Of a stretch of DNA of 64,000 nucleotides, positions 1 to 9,300 are shown in pieces (the stretch's first letter is position 1; the number at the start of each line of letters is the position of its first letter). The position numbers and the translations under genes were made by a program. The notes below the pieces were generated by a model. That model ran no database searches, was not told the origin of the DNA, and saw only the letters and a program-made list of their open reading frames with translations. Location: positions 7,071,501 to 7,135,500 of the forward strand of contig NZ_CP108080.1 in assembly GCF_036181745.1 (NCBI RefSeq). The letters are read 5' to 3'. The stretch is from Streptomyces sp. NBC_00259 (GTDB lineage Bacteria > Actinomycetota > Actinomycetes > Streptomycetales > Streptomycetaceae).

Positions 1-70
1 CCTCCCGGAAACTTCGGGACGACCTATTGACCGTGCGTGCAGGCAGTCATTAGCGTGGCGACACCTTAGC

Positions 71-95
71 AGAAAGCGCTTTCTGAAAGCGCTTC
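71..95. promoter_or_regulatory. LacI-family-type operator, one full and one partial site
   Basis: AGAAAGCGCTTTCT at 71-84 is a perfect 14-base palindrome with the central CG typical of LacI-family operators. It is followed directly by a second partial copy, GAAAGCGCTTC, at 85-95. The site lies about 60 bases before the permease start at 154, but it could also control a gene to the left of the window. The same 14 bases recur at 9827-9840. Confidence 0.7.
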
Positions 96-153
96 TTCGG
101 ACCGAAGCGAACACCGCTCTTCGCAACTGCCCCGGATTCCCGAGGAGTTCACC

Positions 154-1017
154 GTGAGCCAGAGCGTCATACCGGCACCGTCGGCAGAGGTGAAGGGGGT
201 CGCCGAACGCAGCGCACCAGGAGCGGGCGAGCGGATCGCCCGCGCCCTGGAGAAGAGCTGGCGTCCCTTCGCGCTGCTGCTGGCGTGCTTCGGCGCCTGG
301 TGGGTCGTCGCCGCCGCCGAACTCGTCGAGGCGTATCTCGTCCCTTCGCCCGGCGCGACACTGGACGTGCTGCTGGAGAAGACCGACTACGTCTGGCACC
401 ACACCTGGGTGACGACGTACGAGACCCTGCTCGGCTTCGTGATCGCCGTCGCCGTGGGCGTCTTCGCGGCCGTGGTCATGGTCTATTCGCAGACCGTCGA
501 GAAGACGCTCTATCCGATCCTGCTGTTCGCCCAGGTCGTACCCAAGATCGCGATCGCTCCGCTGTTCGTCGTCTGGCTCGGGTTCGGCATCGCGCCGAAG
601 ATCCTGATCGCCGTGCTGATCGCCTTCTTCCCCGTGGTGATCTCCATGGTCACCGGCCTCAAGGCCGTCGACCCCGAGATGCTGCAGCTCTCCTCCACCA
701 TGGGGGCCGGTCCCTGGCAGACCTTCGTCAAGATCCGCTTCCCGGCATCGCTTCCGCATCTGTTCGCCGGCCTCAAGGTCGCCGTCACCCTCGCCGTGAC
801 CGGCGCCGTCGTCGGCGAGTTCGTCGGCGCGAACGAGGGGCTCGGCTACGTGATCCTCCAGGCCAACGGCAACCTCGACACCCCGATGCTGTTCGCCGGG
901 CTCCTCGTCATGTCGCTGATCGGCGTCGTCCTCTTCGTCCTCGTCGAGGTCGCCGAGAAGCTGCTGCTCCCGTGGCACGCCAGCCGCCGCGGCACCGATG
1001 TCACCACCACGTTCTGA
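154..1017 (+). CDS. ABC transporter permease, SsuC/TauC/ThiX type
   Basis: Inner-membrane permease of 287 residues, normal for the nitrate/sulfonate/taurine/thiamine-precursor family. About six hydrophobic segments are visible from residue 40 onward. The EAA-type cytoplasmic loop that docks the ATPase is seen as MGAGPWQTFVKIRFPASLP around residues 181-199. The GTG start is preceded by GAGGAG at 141-146. It is the first gene of a permease, binding protein, ATPase operon, behind the GAAAGCGCTTTC operator. Substrate cannot be fixed from this subunit; the binding protein points to an HMP-like pyrimidine or a related small molecule. Confidence 0.9.
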   Translation: MSQSVIPAPSAEVKGVAERSAPGAGERIARALEKSWRPFALLLACFGAWWVVAAAELVEAYLVPSPGATLDVLLEKTDYVWHHTWVTTYETLLGFVIAVAVGVFAAVVMVYSQTVEKTLYPILLFAQVVPKIAIAPLFVVWLGFGIAPKILIAVLIAFFPVVISMVTGLKAVDPEMLQLSSTMGAGPWQTFVKIRFPASLPHLFAGLKVAVTLAVTGAVVGEFVGANEGLGYVILQANGNLDTPMLFAGLLVMSLIGVVLFVLVEVAEKLLLPWHASRRGTDVTTTF

Positions 1018-1055
1018 CACGTTCTGAGACCACCGGACTTCCGAGAGGGCCAGCC

Positions 1056-2078
1056 ATGACTGCGCGCAGACTCCTGATCGGCCTCGTACCGCTGCTCCTG
1101 GCCGCAACGGCCTGCGGCGACGGCGACGACGCGGCGACCACGACGAGCGACTCCGGCAAGAAGCTCGACAAGGTGACGCTGACGCTCAACTGGTATCCGT
1201 ACGGCGAGCACGCGCCGTTCTACTACGGCAAGCAGCAGAAGATCTTCGAGAAGCACGGCATCGATCTGACGATCAACGCCGGGCAGGGTTCGCAGAAGAC
1301 GGTGCAGGCGACCGGCGCCGGCCAGACGGACTTCGGCTGGGCCGACACCCCCGCGGTGCTCGCGGGCGTCGACCAGGGCGTCAAGGTCAAGAGCCTCGGT
1401 GTCTTCCTCCAGACGACGCCGTCGTCCGTGCAGTCCTTCGACTCCGCCGGCATCAAGTCACCCGCCGATCTCAAGGGCAGGACCATCGCGGGGACGGCGG
1501 GCGACGCGCTCTCCAAGACCTTCCCGATCTTTCTCGAGAAGAACGGCCTGAGCGAGACCGACGTCAAGGTCCAGAACACCGACCCGGCGGGCAAGATCGC
1601 CGCGGTGATCTCCGGCAAGACGGACGGGCTGCTGGGCTACGCCAGCGACCAGGGCCCGACCATGCAGAACAAGGCCAAGAAGAACGTGTCGTACCTGCGA
1701 TTCTCCGAGAACGGGCTCAACTTCTACTCCAACGGGCTCATCGCCGGCCAGAAGACCCTCGGCGGCCGGTCCGACGTCGCCAAGCGCATGGTCCAGGCCG
1801 TCAGCGAGGCCTGGGCGGCGGCCGAGAAGGCGCCGGGTCCGGCCGTCGCCGCGATGGACGGCGCCTCGGAGCAGCTGCCTCCGAAGGAGGTCCTCGCCGA
1901 GCAGTTCAGGACGACCGTGACGCTGCTGCACACCGACGCCACCCAGGGCAAGGCGCCCGGGGTCAACACCGAGGCGGACTGGCAGCAGACCATCGACGTG
2001 TTCGCCGAGGCCGGACTGGTCAGGAGCCCCAAGGCCGTCTCGGAGTACTGGGACAGCGCCACCGCGCTGAAGGGATGA
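1056..2078 (+). CDS. ABC transporter substrate-binding lipoprotein, NMT1/THI5-like
   Basis: Extracytoplasmic binding lipoprotein of 340 residues. The N-terminus has an Arg pair, a hydrophobic stretch and the lipobox LAATAC with the lipidated Cys near residue 21. The mature part opens with VTLTLNWYPYGEHAPFYYG, the NMT1/THI5 motif of thiamine-pyrimidine (HMP) and related binding proteins. It lies between permease and ATPase and overlaps the latter by ATGA. No TPP riboswitch is visible before the operon, so thiamine-precursor uptake is only an inference; an aromatic or sulfonate substrate remains possible. Confidence 0.88.
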   Translation: MTARRLLIGLVPLLLAATACGDGDDAATTTSDSGKKLDKVTLTLNWYPYGEHAPFYYGKQQKIFEKHGIDLTINAGQGSQKTVQATGAGQTDFGWADTPAVLAGVDQGVKVKSLGVFLQTTPSSVQSFDSAGIKSPADLKGRTIAGTAGDALSKTFPIFLEKNGLSETDVKVQNTDPAGKIAAVISGKTDGLLGYASDQGPTMQNKAKKNVSYLRFSENGLNFYSNGLIAGQKTLGGRSDVAKRMVQAVSEAWAAAEKAPGPAVAAMDGASEQLPPKEVLAEQFRTTVTLLHTDATQGKAPGVNTEADWQQTIDVFAEAGLVRSPKAVSEYWDSATALKG

Positions 2079-2941
2079 CGATGACCAGGGACACGAGCCT
2101 GCGGGACTCCCCGGGCACAACGGCGCCGGGGGCGGCGGGGGACTCCGGGAAGACGGCGGAAGCGGGGGCGGCGGCCGCCGTCGGCCTGGAGGAGATCGCC
2201 GTCCGCTTCCGCTCCCGGCGCCGCGACGTCACCGCGCTGCACGAGGTCTCGCTCGACGTCGCCATGGGGGAGTTCGTCGCGATCGTCGGTCCGTCGGGCT
2301 GCGGGAAGTCGACGCTGCTGAAGCTGGTCGCAGGGCTGCTGAAGCCCTCGGCCGGCCAGGTCCGGCTGAACGGCGAGCAGGTGAACGGGCCGCGCCACGA
2401 CATCGGTTACGTCTTCCAGCGCGCCGCGCTCCTGGAGTGGCGCTCGGCCCGGCGCAACATCCTCATCCAGGCGGAGATGCGCCGGATGCCGTCCGTCCTG
2501 GCCCGTGCCCGCGCCGACGAACTCATCGCGATGACCGGACTCACAGGTTTCGAGGACGCCTATCCGCACGAACTGTCCGGCGGAATGCAGCAGCGCGTCG
2601 CCCTCTGCCGCGCCCTGCTGCACGAGCCGCCGGTGCTGCTGATGGACGAGCCGTTCGGGGCGCTGGACGCGCTGACCCGCGAGCAGATGAACATGGAGCT
2701 CAACCGCATCTGGCGGGAGACCGGCACGACCGTGCTGCTGGTCACGCACTCGATCTCCGAAGCCGTCTATCTGGCCGACCGGGTGGTCGTGATGAGCCCT
2801 CGTCCGGGCACCATCACCGAGATCATCGACGTCGGCCTGCCGGCCGAGCGGGACTACACGCAGACGCTGGCCCGGCCGGAGTTCCATGAGGCCACCGGGC
2901 ACATCAGAGACCTGCTGGGAGCGGCCTCGGCGCACGACTGA
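2075..2941 (+). CDS. ABC transporter ATP-binding protein, SsuB/TauB/ThiZ type
   Basis: ATPase of 288 residues that powers the importer. After an Ala/Gly-rich N-terminal tail of about 40 residues, the ABC domain shows Walker A GPSGCGKST, Q-loop region VFQRAALLEW, signature LSGGMQQRVALCRALL, Walker B VLLMDEPFGALD and switch histidine VTHSISEA. ATG at 2075 overlaps the previous stop, so translation is probably coupled; a second in-frame ATG at 2081 is an alternative start. It is the last gene of the operon. Confidence 0.92.
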   Translation: MTMTRDTSLRDSPGTTAPGAAGDSGKTAEAGAAAAVGLEEIAVRFRSRRRDVTALHEVSLDVAMGEFVAIVGPSGCGKSTLLKLVAGLLKPSAGQVRLNGEQVNGPRHDIGYVFQRAALLEWRSARRNILIQAEMRRMPSVLARARADELIAMTGLTGFEDAYPHELSGGMQQRVALCRALLHEPPVLLMDEPFGALDALTREQMNMELNRIWRETGTTVLLVTHSISEAVYLADRVVVMSPRPGTITEIIDVGLPAERDYTQTLARPEFHEATGHIRDLLGAASAHD

Positions 2942-3034
2942 CGCACGCTTCCGGCGGTGTCGCCGCTCGTCCTTGCACGGCCGGGCGTCCCTGGCCCCGC
3001 CGGCTCATCCCGAATCTGGGATACGCTTCCGGAT

Positions 3035-3619
3035 ATGAGAGAAGCGGACGATGACGGGGAGCGAGACCCCATCGACGTACGGCTGGCCGAGCGGCTGGCC
3101 GAACTCCGGGCCGACCGGGGCTGGTCGCTCGACGAACTGGCCCGGCGCAGCGGCGTCAGCCGCTCGACCCTGTCCCGTGCGGAAAGGGGAGAGATCAGCC
3201 CCACCACCTCCCTGCTCGGCAAGCTGTGCGCGGTCCACGGTCGCACGCTGTCCCAGCTGCTCAGTGAGGTGGAGTCCGCACCCGCCCAGCTCGTACGGGC
3301 GGCGGACCAGACGGTGTGGACGGACGCGGCCGCCGACTTCGTCCGCCGCTCCGTGTCGCCGCCGTACGCCGGTCTGCGCGCCGAGGTCGTCGAATCGAGG
3401 CTCGCGGCGGGCGCCGACCTCGCCTATGAAGCGCCGCCCGTGCCCGGGATGGAACAGCACATCTGGGTGCTCGACGGAACGGTCGAGTTCACCGCCGGAG
3501 GGACGGCGTACGAACTGCGCGCGGGCGACTGCCTGCGGTTGCGCCTCTGGGGACCGACACGCTTCCGCTGCTTCGGCCCGGACGGGGCCCGCTACGCCGT
3601 GGTGGTGGTGCTGCCGTGA
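3035..3619 (+). CDS. XRE-family regulator with C-terminal cupin domain
   Basis: Transcription regulator of 194 residues. The N-terminal helix-turn-helix covers about residues 12-66 (LDELARRSGVSRSTLSRAER). The C-terminal part, about 115-190, reads as a cupin sensor (GMEQHIWVLDGTVEFTAGG, RAGDCLRLRL). This is the common HTH_3 plus cupin_2 architecture. ATG 3035 is preferred because TACGCT at 3022-3027 sits where a -10 box for a leaderless transcript would be, and the upstream in-frame GTG would add a non-conserved tail. It overlaps the following GNAT gene by four bases, so the two are co-translated. Confidence 0.85.
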   Translation: MREADDDGERDPIDVRLAERLAELRADRGWSLDELARRSGVSRSTLSRAERGEISPTTSLLGKLCAVHGRTLSQLLSEVESAPAQLVRAADQTVWTDAAADFVRRSVSPPYAGLRAEVVESRLAAGADLAYEAPPVPGMEQHIWVLDGTVEFTAGGTAYELRAGDCLRLRLWGPTRFRCFGPDGARYAVVVVLP

Positions 3620-4158
3620 CCAGCCCCACCGTGTCCCGGCTCCGGCCGGACGAATTGGGCGCGGCCGCACCACAGTTGGCGGAGCTCCTCGTCGACGCGG
3701 TCGACGGCGGCGCCTCCGTGGGCTTCCCGGCATCGCTCGACCGCACCGCCGCCGAGGCGTGGTGGCTCTCGCGCGCCACCGCGCTCGCCGACGGCAGTCA
3801 CGTCCTCCTGACGGCTCGCGACGGCGACCGGATCATCGGAACGGCCAGTGTCGGCTTCGCCTCGTATCCGAACGGACGGCACCGCGCCGAGATCTTCAAA
3901 CTGCTGGTCCACCGCGACGCCCGGGGCCGGGGCCTCGGCCGCGCCCTGCTGGCCGCGGCCGAGCACGGCGCCGCGGGCGCCGGTGCCACCCTGCTCGTCC
4001 TGGACACAGAAACCGGCAGCCCCGCCGAGATGCTGTACCGTTCGGCCGGCTGGACGGCGGCCGGAGTCATCCCGGACTACGCCGCCGACCCGGCCGGTGA
4101 GCTGCGTCCGACGACGTTCTTCTTCAAGAGCCCGGTCTCCGAGTGCCGGACGGAATGA
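3616..4158 (+). CDS. GNAT-family N-acetyltransferase
   Basis: Cytoplasmic acetyltransferase of 180 residues. The acetyl-CoA binding region is visible as LLVHRDARGRGLGRALLAAAE around residues 96-116 (the R/Q-x-x-G-x-G/A loop is RGRGLG), followed by the typical LVLDTETGSPAEMLYRSAGW. The GTG start overlaps the stop of the cupin regulator, so the regulator probably controls this gene. The acceptor substrate is unknown. Confidence 0.88.
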   Translation: MTSPTVSRLRPDELGAAAPQLAELLVDAVDGGASVGFPASLDRTAAEAWWLSRATALADGSHVLLTARDGDRIIGTASVGFASYPNGRHRAEIFKLLVHRDARGRGLGRALLAAAEHGAAGAGATLLVLDTETGSPAEMLYRSAGWTAAGVIPDYAADPAGELRPTTFFFKSPVSECRTE

Positions 4159-4206
4159 CCGAGCCCGCCTGAGCGGCAGAGTCGCCCGCTACCGGCAGCT
4201 CCATCA

Positions 4207-4225
4207 GAGGGGCCGGTCGCCCCTC
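4207..4225. terminator. Possible short hairpin between convergent genes
   Basis: GAGGGG (4207-4212), a seven-base loop and CCCCTC (4220-4225) form a short GC-rich stem between the GNAT gene and the convergent TPR gene. It is short and has no T-run. Confidence 0.35.
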
Positions 4226-4290
4226 GACCCGACGCGGACAGCGGACTTCCTGATCGACCGGGACAGCCGTTCACAGAAGAGGCAGTCCTC

Positions 4291-5274
4291 TCAGTTCGTG
4301 CGGATGCGGTCAGCCTCCGCTACGAGACTCCGAGGCAGCTTCGGCCCCGCACATGCGTAGTCGATCAGCAGGTTCCGGTAGGTGGTGTTCGCGAGCTCCG
4401 GCGCCAGGGCGATCAGCGTCTTCAGGTCGTCGGACGAGCCGGAAAGGCGTGTGCGGTAGGCGGCACCCGCCGCGCGCAGGGAGACCTCGTGCGGTTCGTA
4501 CTCCAGGCCCTGTTCGACGAGGCGCGCAGCTGCGGCGAAGTCGCCCTGCTCGGCACGCACGTCCGCCAGGTCCAGGTAGAGGGACCAGTTGCCGGAGTCC
4601 AGGGTCAAGGCGCATTCGAAGGACGCCGCGGCCTGCTCCAGGTCGCCCATCACGCGCCAGGTGGCCGCGCGCGAGACCGCGGTCCACATGACCCGATCGA
4701 CGGCATCGGCGCGGTCGCACAGCTCGAAGGACAGCTCGTAGCGGCCGCAGGACCGGGGGAGCCGTGCCATGGCGGCGAGCGACTCCGGGACGGGACTGCG
4801 TGCCGACACCACCTCGATGGCATGGAACCAGGGCGCGAACCGCTCACGCATCGCGTCGGTGTCCAGGTCGTGGCCGTAGTCCAACGTCCGCAGACACGCC
4901 TCGGCCAGTGCCTCGGCACTCACTGCGCCGAGGAAGCGTGCATCGCTGAACCATGGTGCAGCGCCCCATGCGACGTCGGGCCGCGCACCCGTGACCGAAC
5001 CTAGGGTCATCACCGCGCCGTCCATGTCCCCGTCGAGGAACAGAAAGAACGCCTGTGCCAGCACGGCGCTCAAGGAGCCGTCTCCTTCGAGGCTCGCCTT
5101 CAGTTCCGAGCGCCGGTCCTGCCACAACTCGGCGAGGGCCGCGTAGGGCTCGGGGGCTGTCGGTGCTGAGGCTATGGCCCCCGCCAGAAACTTCACGGCG
5201 GCGGCCGGACTTCCGCCGCAGTGCGCCATGACACCAGCGAGACCGACGCCCGCCGCCACTGACCTGTTCGACAT
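4291..5274 (-). CDS. TPR-like protein of unknown function
   Basis: Protein of 327 residues (start ATG at 5274; an in-frame upstream ATG at 5337 would add 21 residues). It is Ala/Leu rich, with helical repeat pairs resembling tetratricopeptide repeats, clearest near the C-terminus (NWSLYLDLADVRAEQGDFA and DYEPHE-like segments). No signal peptide or catalytic motif is visible. Such proteins usually act as protein-interaction scaffolds; nothing nearby shows the partner. It is separated by a strong terminator from the upstream secreted TIM-barrel gene, so it probably has its own promoter. Confidence 0.7.
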   Translation of the reverse strand: MSNRSVAAGVGLAGVMAHCGGSPAAAVKFLAGAIASAPTAPEPYAALAELWQDRRSELKASLEGDGSLSAVLAQAFFLFLDGDMDGAVMTLGSVTGARPDVAWGAAPWFSDARFLGAVSAEALAEACLRTLDYGHDLDTDAMRERFAPWFHAIEVVSARSPVPESLAAMARLPRSCGRYELSFELCDRADAVDRVMWTAVSRAATWRVMGDLEQAAASFECALTLDSGNWSLYLDLADVRAEQGDFAAAARLVEQGLEYEPHEVSLRAAGAAYRTRLSGSSDDLKTLIALAPELANTTYRNLLIDYACAGPKLPRSLVAEADRIRTN

Positions 5275-5358
5275 CGCCAGAGAATATCCGTGGCCAAGGG
5301 TTCTGTGAGCCGTGGCCCGAGTCTTCACGTGTCCCATCGCCGGACTCCTGTCGCCAGA

Positions 5359-5396
5359 CCCCCGTCCCGGCCCCGCCGACGAGGCCGGGACGGGGG
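5359..5396. terminator. Strong hairpin terminator after the TIM-barrel gene
   Basis: CCCCCGTCCCGGCC (5359-5372) pairs perfectly with GGCCGGGACGGGGG (5383-5396) across a ten-base loop. It lies just beyond the stop of the minus-strand gene ending at 5407 and lacks a U-run, as is usual in Streptomyces. Confidence 0.85.
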
Positions 5397-5406
5397 AGAT
5401 CCGGAG

Positions 5407-6300
5407 TCAGTACCTCAGCCGCGACAGATACGTGTAGCTGTTCAGCGCGGTCGCGAACGGATCGGCGGGGGAGTCGTGTTCGACGAGCCACTGCCGGACG
5501 CCGCCGCTCTTCGCCGTGTCGAACATCGCGGCGAAGTCGAGGACGCCCGAACCCACATCGGCGAAGTCACCGTCCGGGGCCATGTCCTTCACATGGAGCG
5601 CGGGGAAGCGGTGCCGGTGGCGCACGAACAGCGATCGTGGATCGGCCCCGCCCTTCGCCGCCCAGTACACGTCCAGCTCGAAGCCGACCAGTTCGGGGTC
5701 GGTCTCCGTGAGCAGGATGTCGTACAGGTTCTCCCCCTCCACGACCGCGTGATCGCTGCCGTGGTTGTGGAAGAGCAGTGGCCCGAGCCCGGCCTCCCGG
5801 GCGGCCAGGCCCGCCTTGTTGAACTGCCGCGCCGCCTCCCGGAACCCGGCCGGACTGTGCATCTCACCGGGCAGGCTCGGGACGACGATCCACCGTGCGC
5901 CCAGCGTGTGGATGTCCTCCAGCGCCTGCGGCAGCCCGCTCCCGGTCACCGTGGAGTGGCCGACGTGCTCCAGGACCGCCTTGAGCCGTGTCTCGTCGAG
6001 CATCTGCCGGATGGCGGCGGCCGAGTGCCCGTGCCGGCCGCTCACCCCGACCGTCGCGTATCCGGTCTCGGCGAGCCGGGCGAGGGTGCCCTTGAAGTCC
6101 TGGGCCAGCGGGGTCCGCATGGTGTACAGGTGCATACCGAGCCCCGACGGCGGGATACGCCGGCGTCGGCAGCCGTGCCGGCCGGCGGCCGCGGACGCGT
6201 CCGCGGCGTGGGCGGTCGTGCCGAGCCCGGCCGTCAGTCCCGCCGTGGTCGCGGCGAGCCCGAGCGCTGTGCCGAGGAACGCGCGTCTCGAACCGTGCAT
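5407..6300 (-). CDS. Tat-exported sugar phosphate isomerase/epimerase-like protein (xylose isomerase TIM barrel)
   Basis: Protein of 297 residues. The N-terminus has the twin-arginine motif SRRAFLG followed by a hydrophobic stretch and a TAHAAD cleavage region, so it is exported folded. The body matches the AP endonuclease 2/xylose isomerase-like family (GMHLYTMRTPL, VGVSGRHGHSAA, LLFHNHGSDHAV, ELDVYWAAKGGADP, LHVKDMA), with His/Glu/Asp residues placed as metal ligands. It starts 13 bases after the stop of the ThuA/dehydrogenase gene, so both are one operon. This suggests extracellular processing of a sugar or keto-sugar. Confidence 0.85.
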   Translation of the reverse strand: MHGSRRAFLGTALGLAATTAGLTAGLGTTAHAADASAAAGRHGCRRRRIPPSGLGMHLYTMRTPLAQDFKGTLARLAETGYATVGVSGRHGHSAAAIRQMLDETRLKAVLEHVGHSTVTGSGLPQALEDIHTLGARWIVVPSLPGEMHSPAGFREAARQFNKAGLAAREAGLGPLLFHNHGSDHAVVEGENLYDILLTETDPELVGFELDVYWAAKGGADPRSLFVRHRHRFPALHVKDMAPDGDFADVGSGVLDFAAMFDTAKSGGVRQWLVEHDSPADPFATALNSYTYLSRLRY

Positions 6301-6313
6301 GGTCTGTCCCCTC

Positions 6314-9300
6314 TCAGCTCACTGTGATGCGGACGGCGCCGGTCGTCGTGTCGCCCTTGTCGTCCGTGACGGTCAGATGCGCCGTGTACGAGCCCGGCCT
6401 GGCGTAGGTGTGCGTCGCCGTCGGTCCCTCCGGGGCGGTGGGCTTGGCGTTGTCGCCGAAGTCCCAGTGGTACGAGGCGATCGTGCGCCCGGACGCCGGC
6501 TTCACCTTCGAGGCGAGCTGGACGGCGAGCGGTGCCGTCCCCGTCGCCGGAGCCGCCGAGACGGACACCTGGGTGCCCTTGCCCTTCTCCACGCCGGGGC
6601 CGTTGAAGTGCAGCCAGTCCACGGCGTAGAGATCCGGCTTCTCGGCGGACCACTCGGGGTTCGTGAAGACGGCGTACAGCCTCACCGTGCGGCCCGGGTC
6701 CAGCAGCGGTGTGGTGGGCGAGACGACATTGCCCCAGTCGCCCGTGCTGGGGACGGTCACCTTGCCCAGCAGAGGGCCGGTGGGTGAGTCGGCGCGGAAC
6801 TCGACCGTGCCGCCCAGCCCGGCCGACGCCGCGCCGACCGTCACCGAGTCGACGCCCTTGAGGTTCACCGGGTCGAAGCTGATCCAGTCACCGGACTCGA
6901 TCTCCGTCAGCCGCTTGCCGCCCGACGCGTCGGTACGGCTCGCCACCACGGCGCCGCCCTGCGCGCCTCCCGTCGCCGTGAAGTGCTCGGCCTCGCGGAA
7001 GGACGTACGCAGGGTGAGCGAGGAGGAACCGGTCAGCGCTGGCACCCCGCCCGGGCCGCCCTTGTCCTCGTACTGTGCGCTGATTCCGTAGTACAGGTTC
7101 TGGCCCGGCCCGTGGCTGTCCCCGGCGTCGGTCACGATCTCGCCGGCGCAGCCCGTGTAGTTGTCGAGCGGATGCAGATGCGAGTCATGGCCGAGCTGCG
7201 ACTGGACCACGACGCGCGAGCAGTCGATCCTGCCGTTGCGCCCGTCCTCCCGGTCCTTCACCTTCACGGTGAACGGGATGGTGTCGCCGAAGCTGAACAT
7301 GCCGCCGCCCGGCGGCTGCTGGATGGTCACTTCGGGGCGGGTGTTGCCCACGGTGATGTCCTGGACGGCGAGCGCGGTCAGCTCCTGGGGCCCGGTCACC
7401 GTCAGCCGGGCCGTGAACCTGCCCTTCGTACGGTACGTGTGGGTCGGGTTCGCCTCGGACGAGTCCGTCGTCCCGTTGCCGTCGAAGTCCCAGGCGTAGC
7501 TGACCGGTTTGCCGTCCGGCAGCCCGGATCCCGCACTGGAGAACTTCACGGTGAGAGGCGCCTGGCCGCTGTCGGGTACCGCGGCCGACTTGGCGTCGGG
7601 CAGCCGGCCGTCGGCGACGTAGTCGATGCGGTAGATGCCGGAACCCTCGTTGCTCCCGCCGCGTCCCGTGCCGCTGCCGAGCCCGAAGTCGATGACGTAG
7701 AGAGCCCCGTCAGGACCGAAGTCCGCGTCGAAGGGCTGATTCCACTTCATGTCCCCGAAGATCGCGTTGATCGAGTGCAGATCACCCGCCTTGGCGGGCG
7801 CGAAGCGGGGATCGGTGAACGTCTGGTCCTGCTGCTGGAGGGAGAAGGACTTGAACCAGGTGCGGGTCAGCTCGTAGGTCAGCCACTTGCCCTCGAAGGA
7901 CTCGGGGAACTTGGTGCGGTAGGTGTTCGCCGGGTCGTAGTCGTAGACCGGACCGCTCATCGGGCCGCCGCCTCCGGTGCCCAGTTCCGGGAACTCGGCG
8001 GAGGCGGAGTAGGCGTACCAGACCGTGGCGGGCTGGGCGGGCGGAAGTTCGCGCAGCCCGGTGTTGTTGGGGGAGTCGTTGACCAGGTTCGCGCAGTCGA
8101 ACTTCGCACCGGAGGTCCTGGTCGCGAAGTCGTAGTCGTTGAAGGGGGTGTTGTTGCCGACGCAGTACGGCCAGCCAAAGTTCCCGGCCTTGGTGACACG
8201 GGTGTACTCGACGGTGCCCTCGGGTCCGCGGTCCGGCTTGGCCTGCCGGGCGTCGGGTCCGTAGTCCGCGACCAGCAGCGCACCGCTGAGCGGATCGGTC
8301 GTGATCCGGAACGGATTGCGCATGCCCATCGCGTAGACCTCGGGCCGGGTCTTCTCCGTGCCGGGTGCGAAGAGATTCCCCTCGGGCACGGTGTACGTGC
8401 CGTCGTCCTGCGGGGTGATGCGGAGGATCTTGCCGCGCAGATCGTTGGTGTTGCCCGCGGTGCCCTGGGCGTCCCAGGCCCGGCGGCCCTCCTGCTCGTC
8501 GATCGGCGCGAAGCCGTCGGAGGCGAACGGATCGGTGTTGTCCCCGGTCGCGACGTACAGATTGCCGTTTCTGTCGAAGGCGAGAGAGCCTGCCATGTGC
8601 GAGTTCGCCCGGCCCTCGCCGCGCAGCGTCGGAACGGTCAGCAGCCGCTTCTCGGAGGCCGGGTCGACCGTGTTGCCGGTGACCGTGAACCGCGACAGAT
8701 TGAGCTGCTTCTCGGTCTTGTCCGAATGCAGCAGGTACAGCCAGTTGTTGGAGGCGAATCCGGGATCGAGGGCGAGCCCGAGAAGGCCGTCGGACTGGCT
8801 GGTCATGTCCGGGGTGTAGGCGAGGTCCAGCGCGGTCGTGACCTTCAGCGTCGACTGGTCGATCACCTTCAGCTTGCCGGTGCGCTGGGCGAAGAAGACC
8901 CGGCGGTCGGGCGCGACGGCCAGCTCGAACGGGTCGGCCAGATCGCTGGTGGCGAGCGGGGTCCGCTGGAAGGCGCCGGTGCGGCCGGCGGAGCAGTCAC
9001 CCGGCTTGGCACCGGAGGCCCACTCGATGCCCCCGAGCAGATGCTTGAGGAAACCCTCTTCCTGGAAAGCGGACTTGGCGTGGCCGCCGGCGGTGAACCA
9101 GGAGCGGCCGCCGTCGTAGTTCTGGCACCACGACCAGGGGTGGTCGACGCCCTCGTCGAGACCGGTGATGCCGTCCCGCACCTTGATCTGGGCGAGCGTG
9201 TGGACCTTGCCGGTCGGGTTGGTGCGCCAGTTGTACCACTCCTCCGTACGCTCCCAGAGCTCCGGAAGTCCCCGGGTGGAGGGGTGGGTCCGGTCGAGCA

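Noticed and set aside
1..153. TPP riboswitch before the NMT1/THI5-like transporter operon
   Set aside because: No THI-box sequence or fitting stems were seen; only the GAAAGCGCTTTC operator is present.
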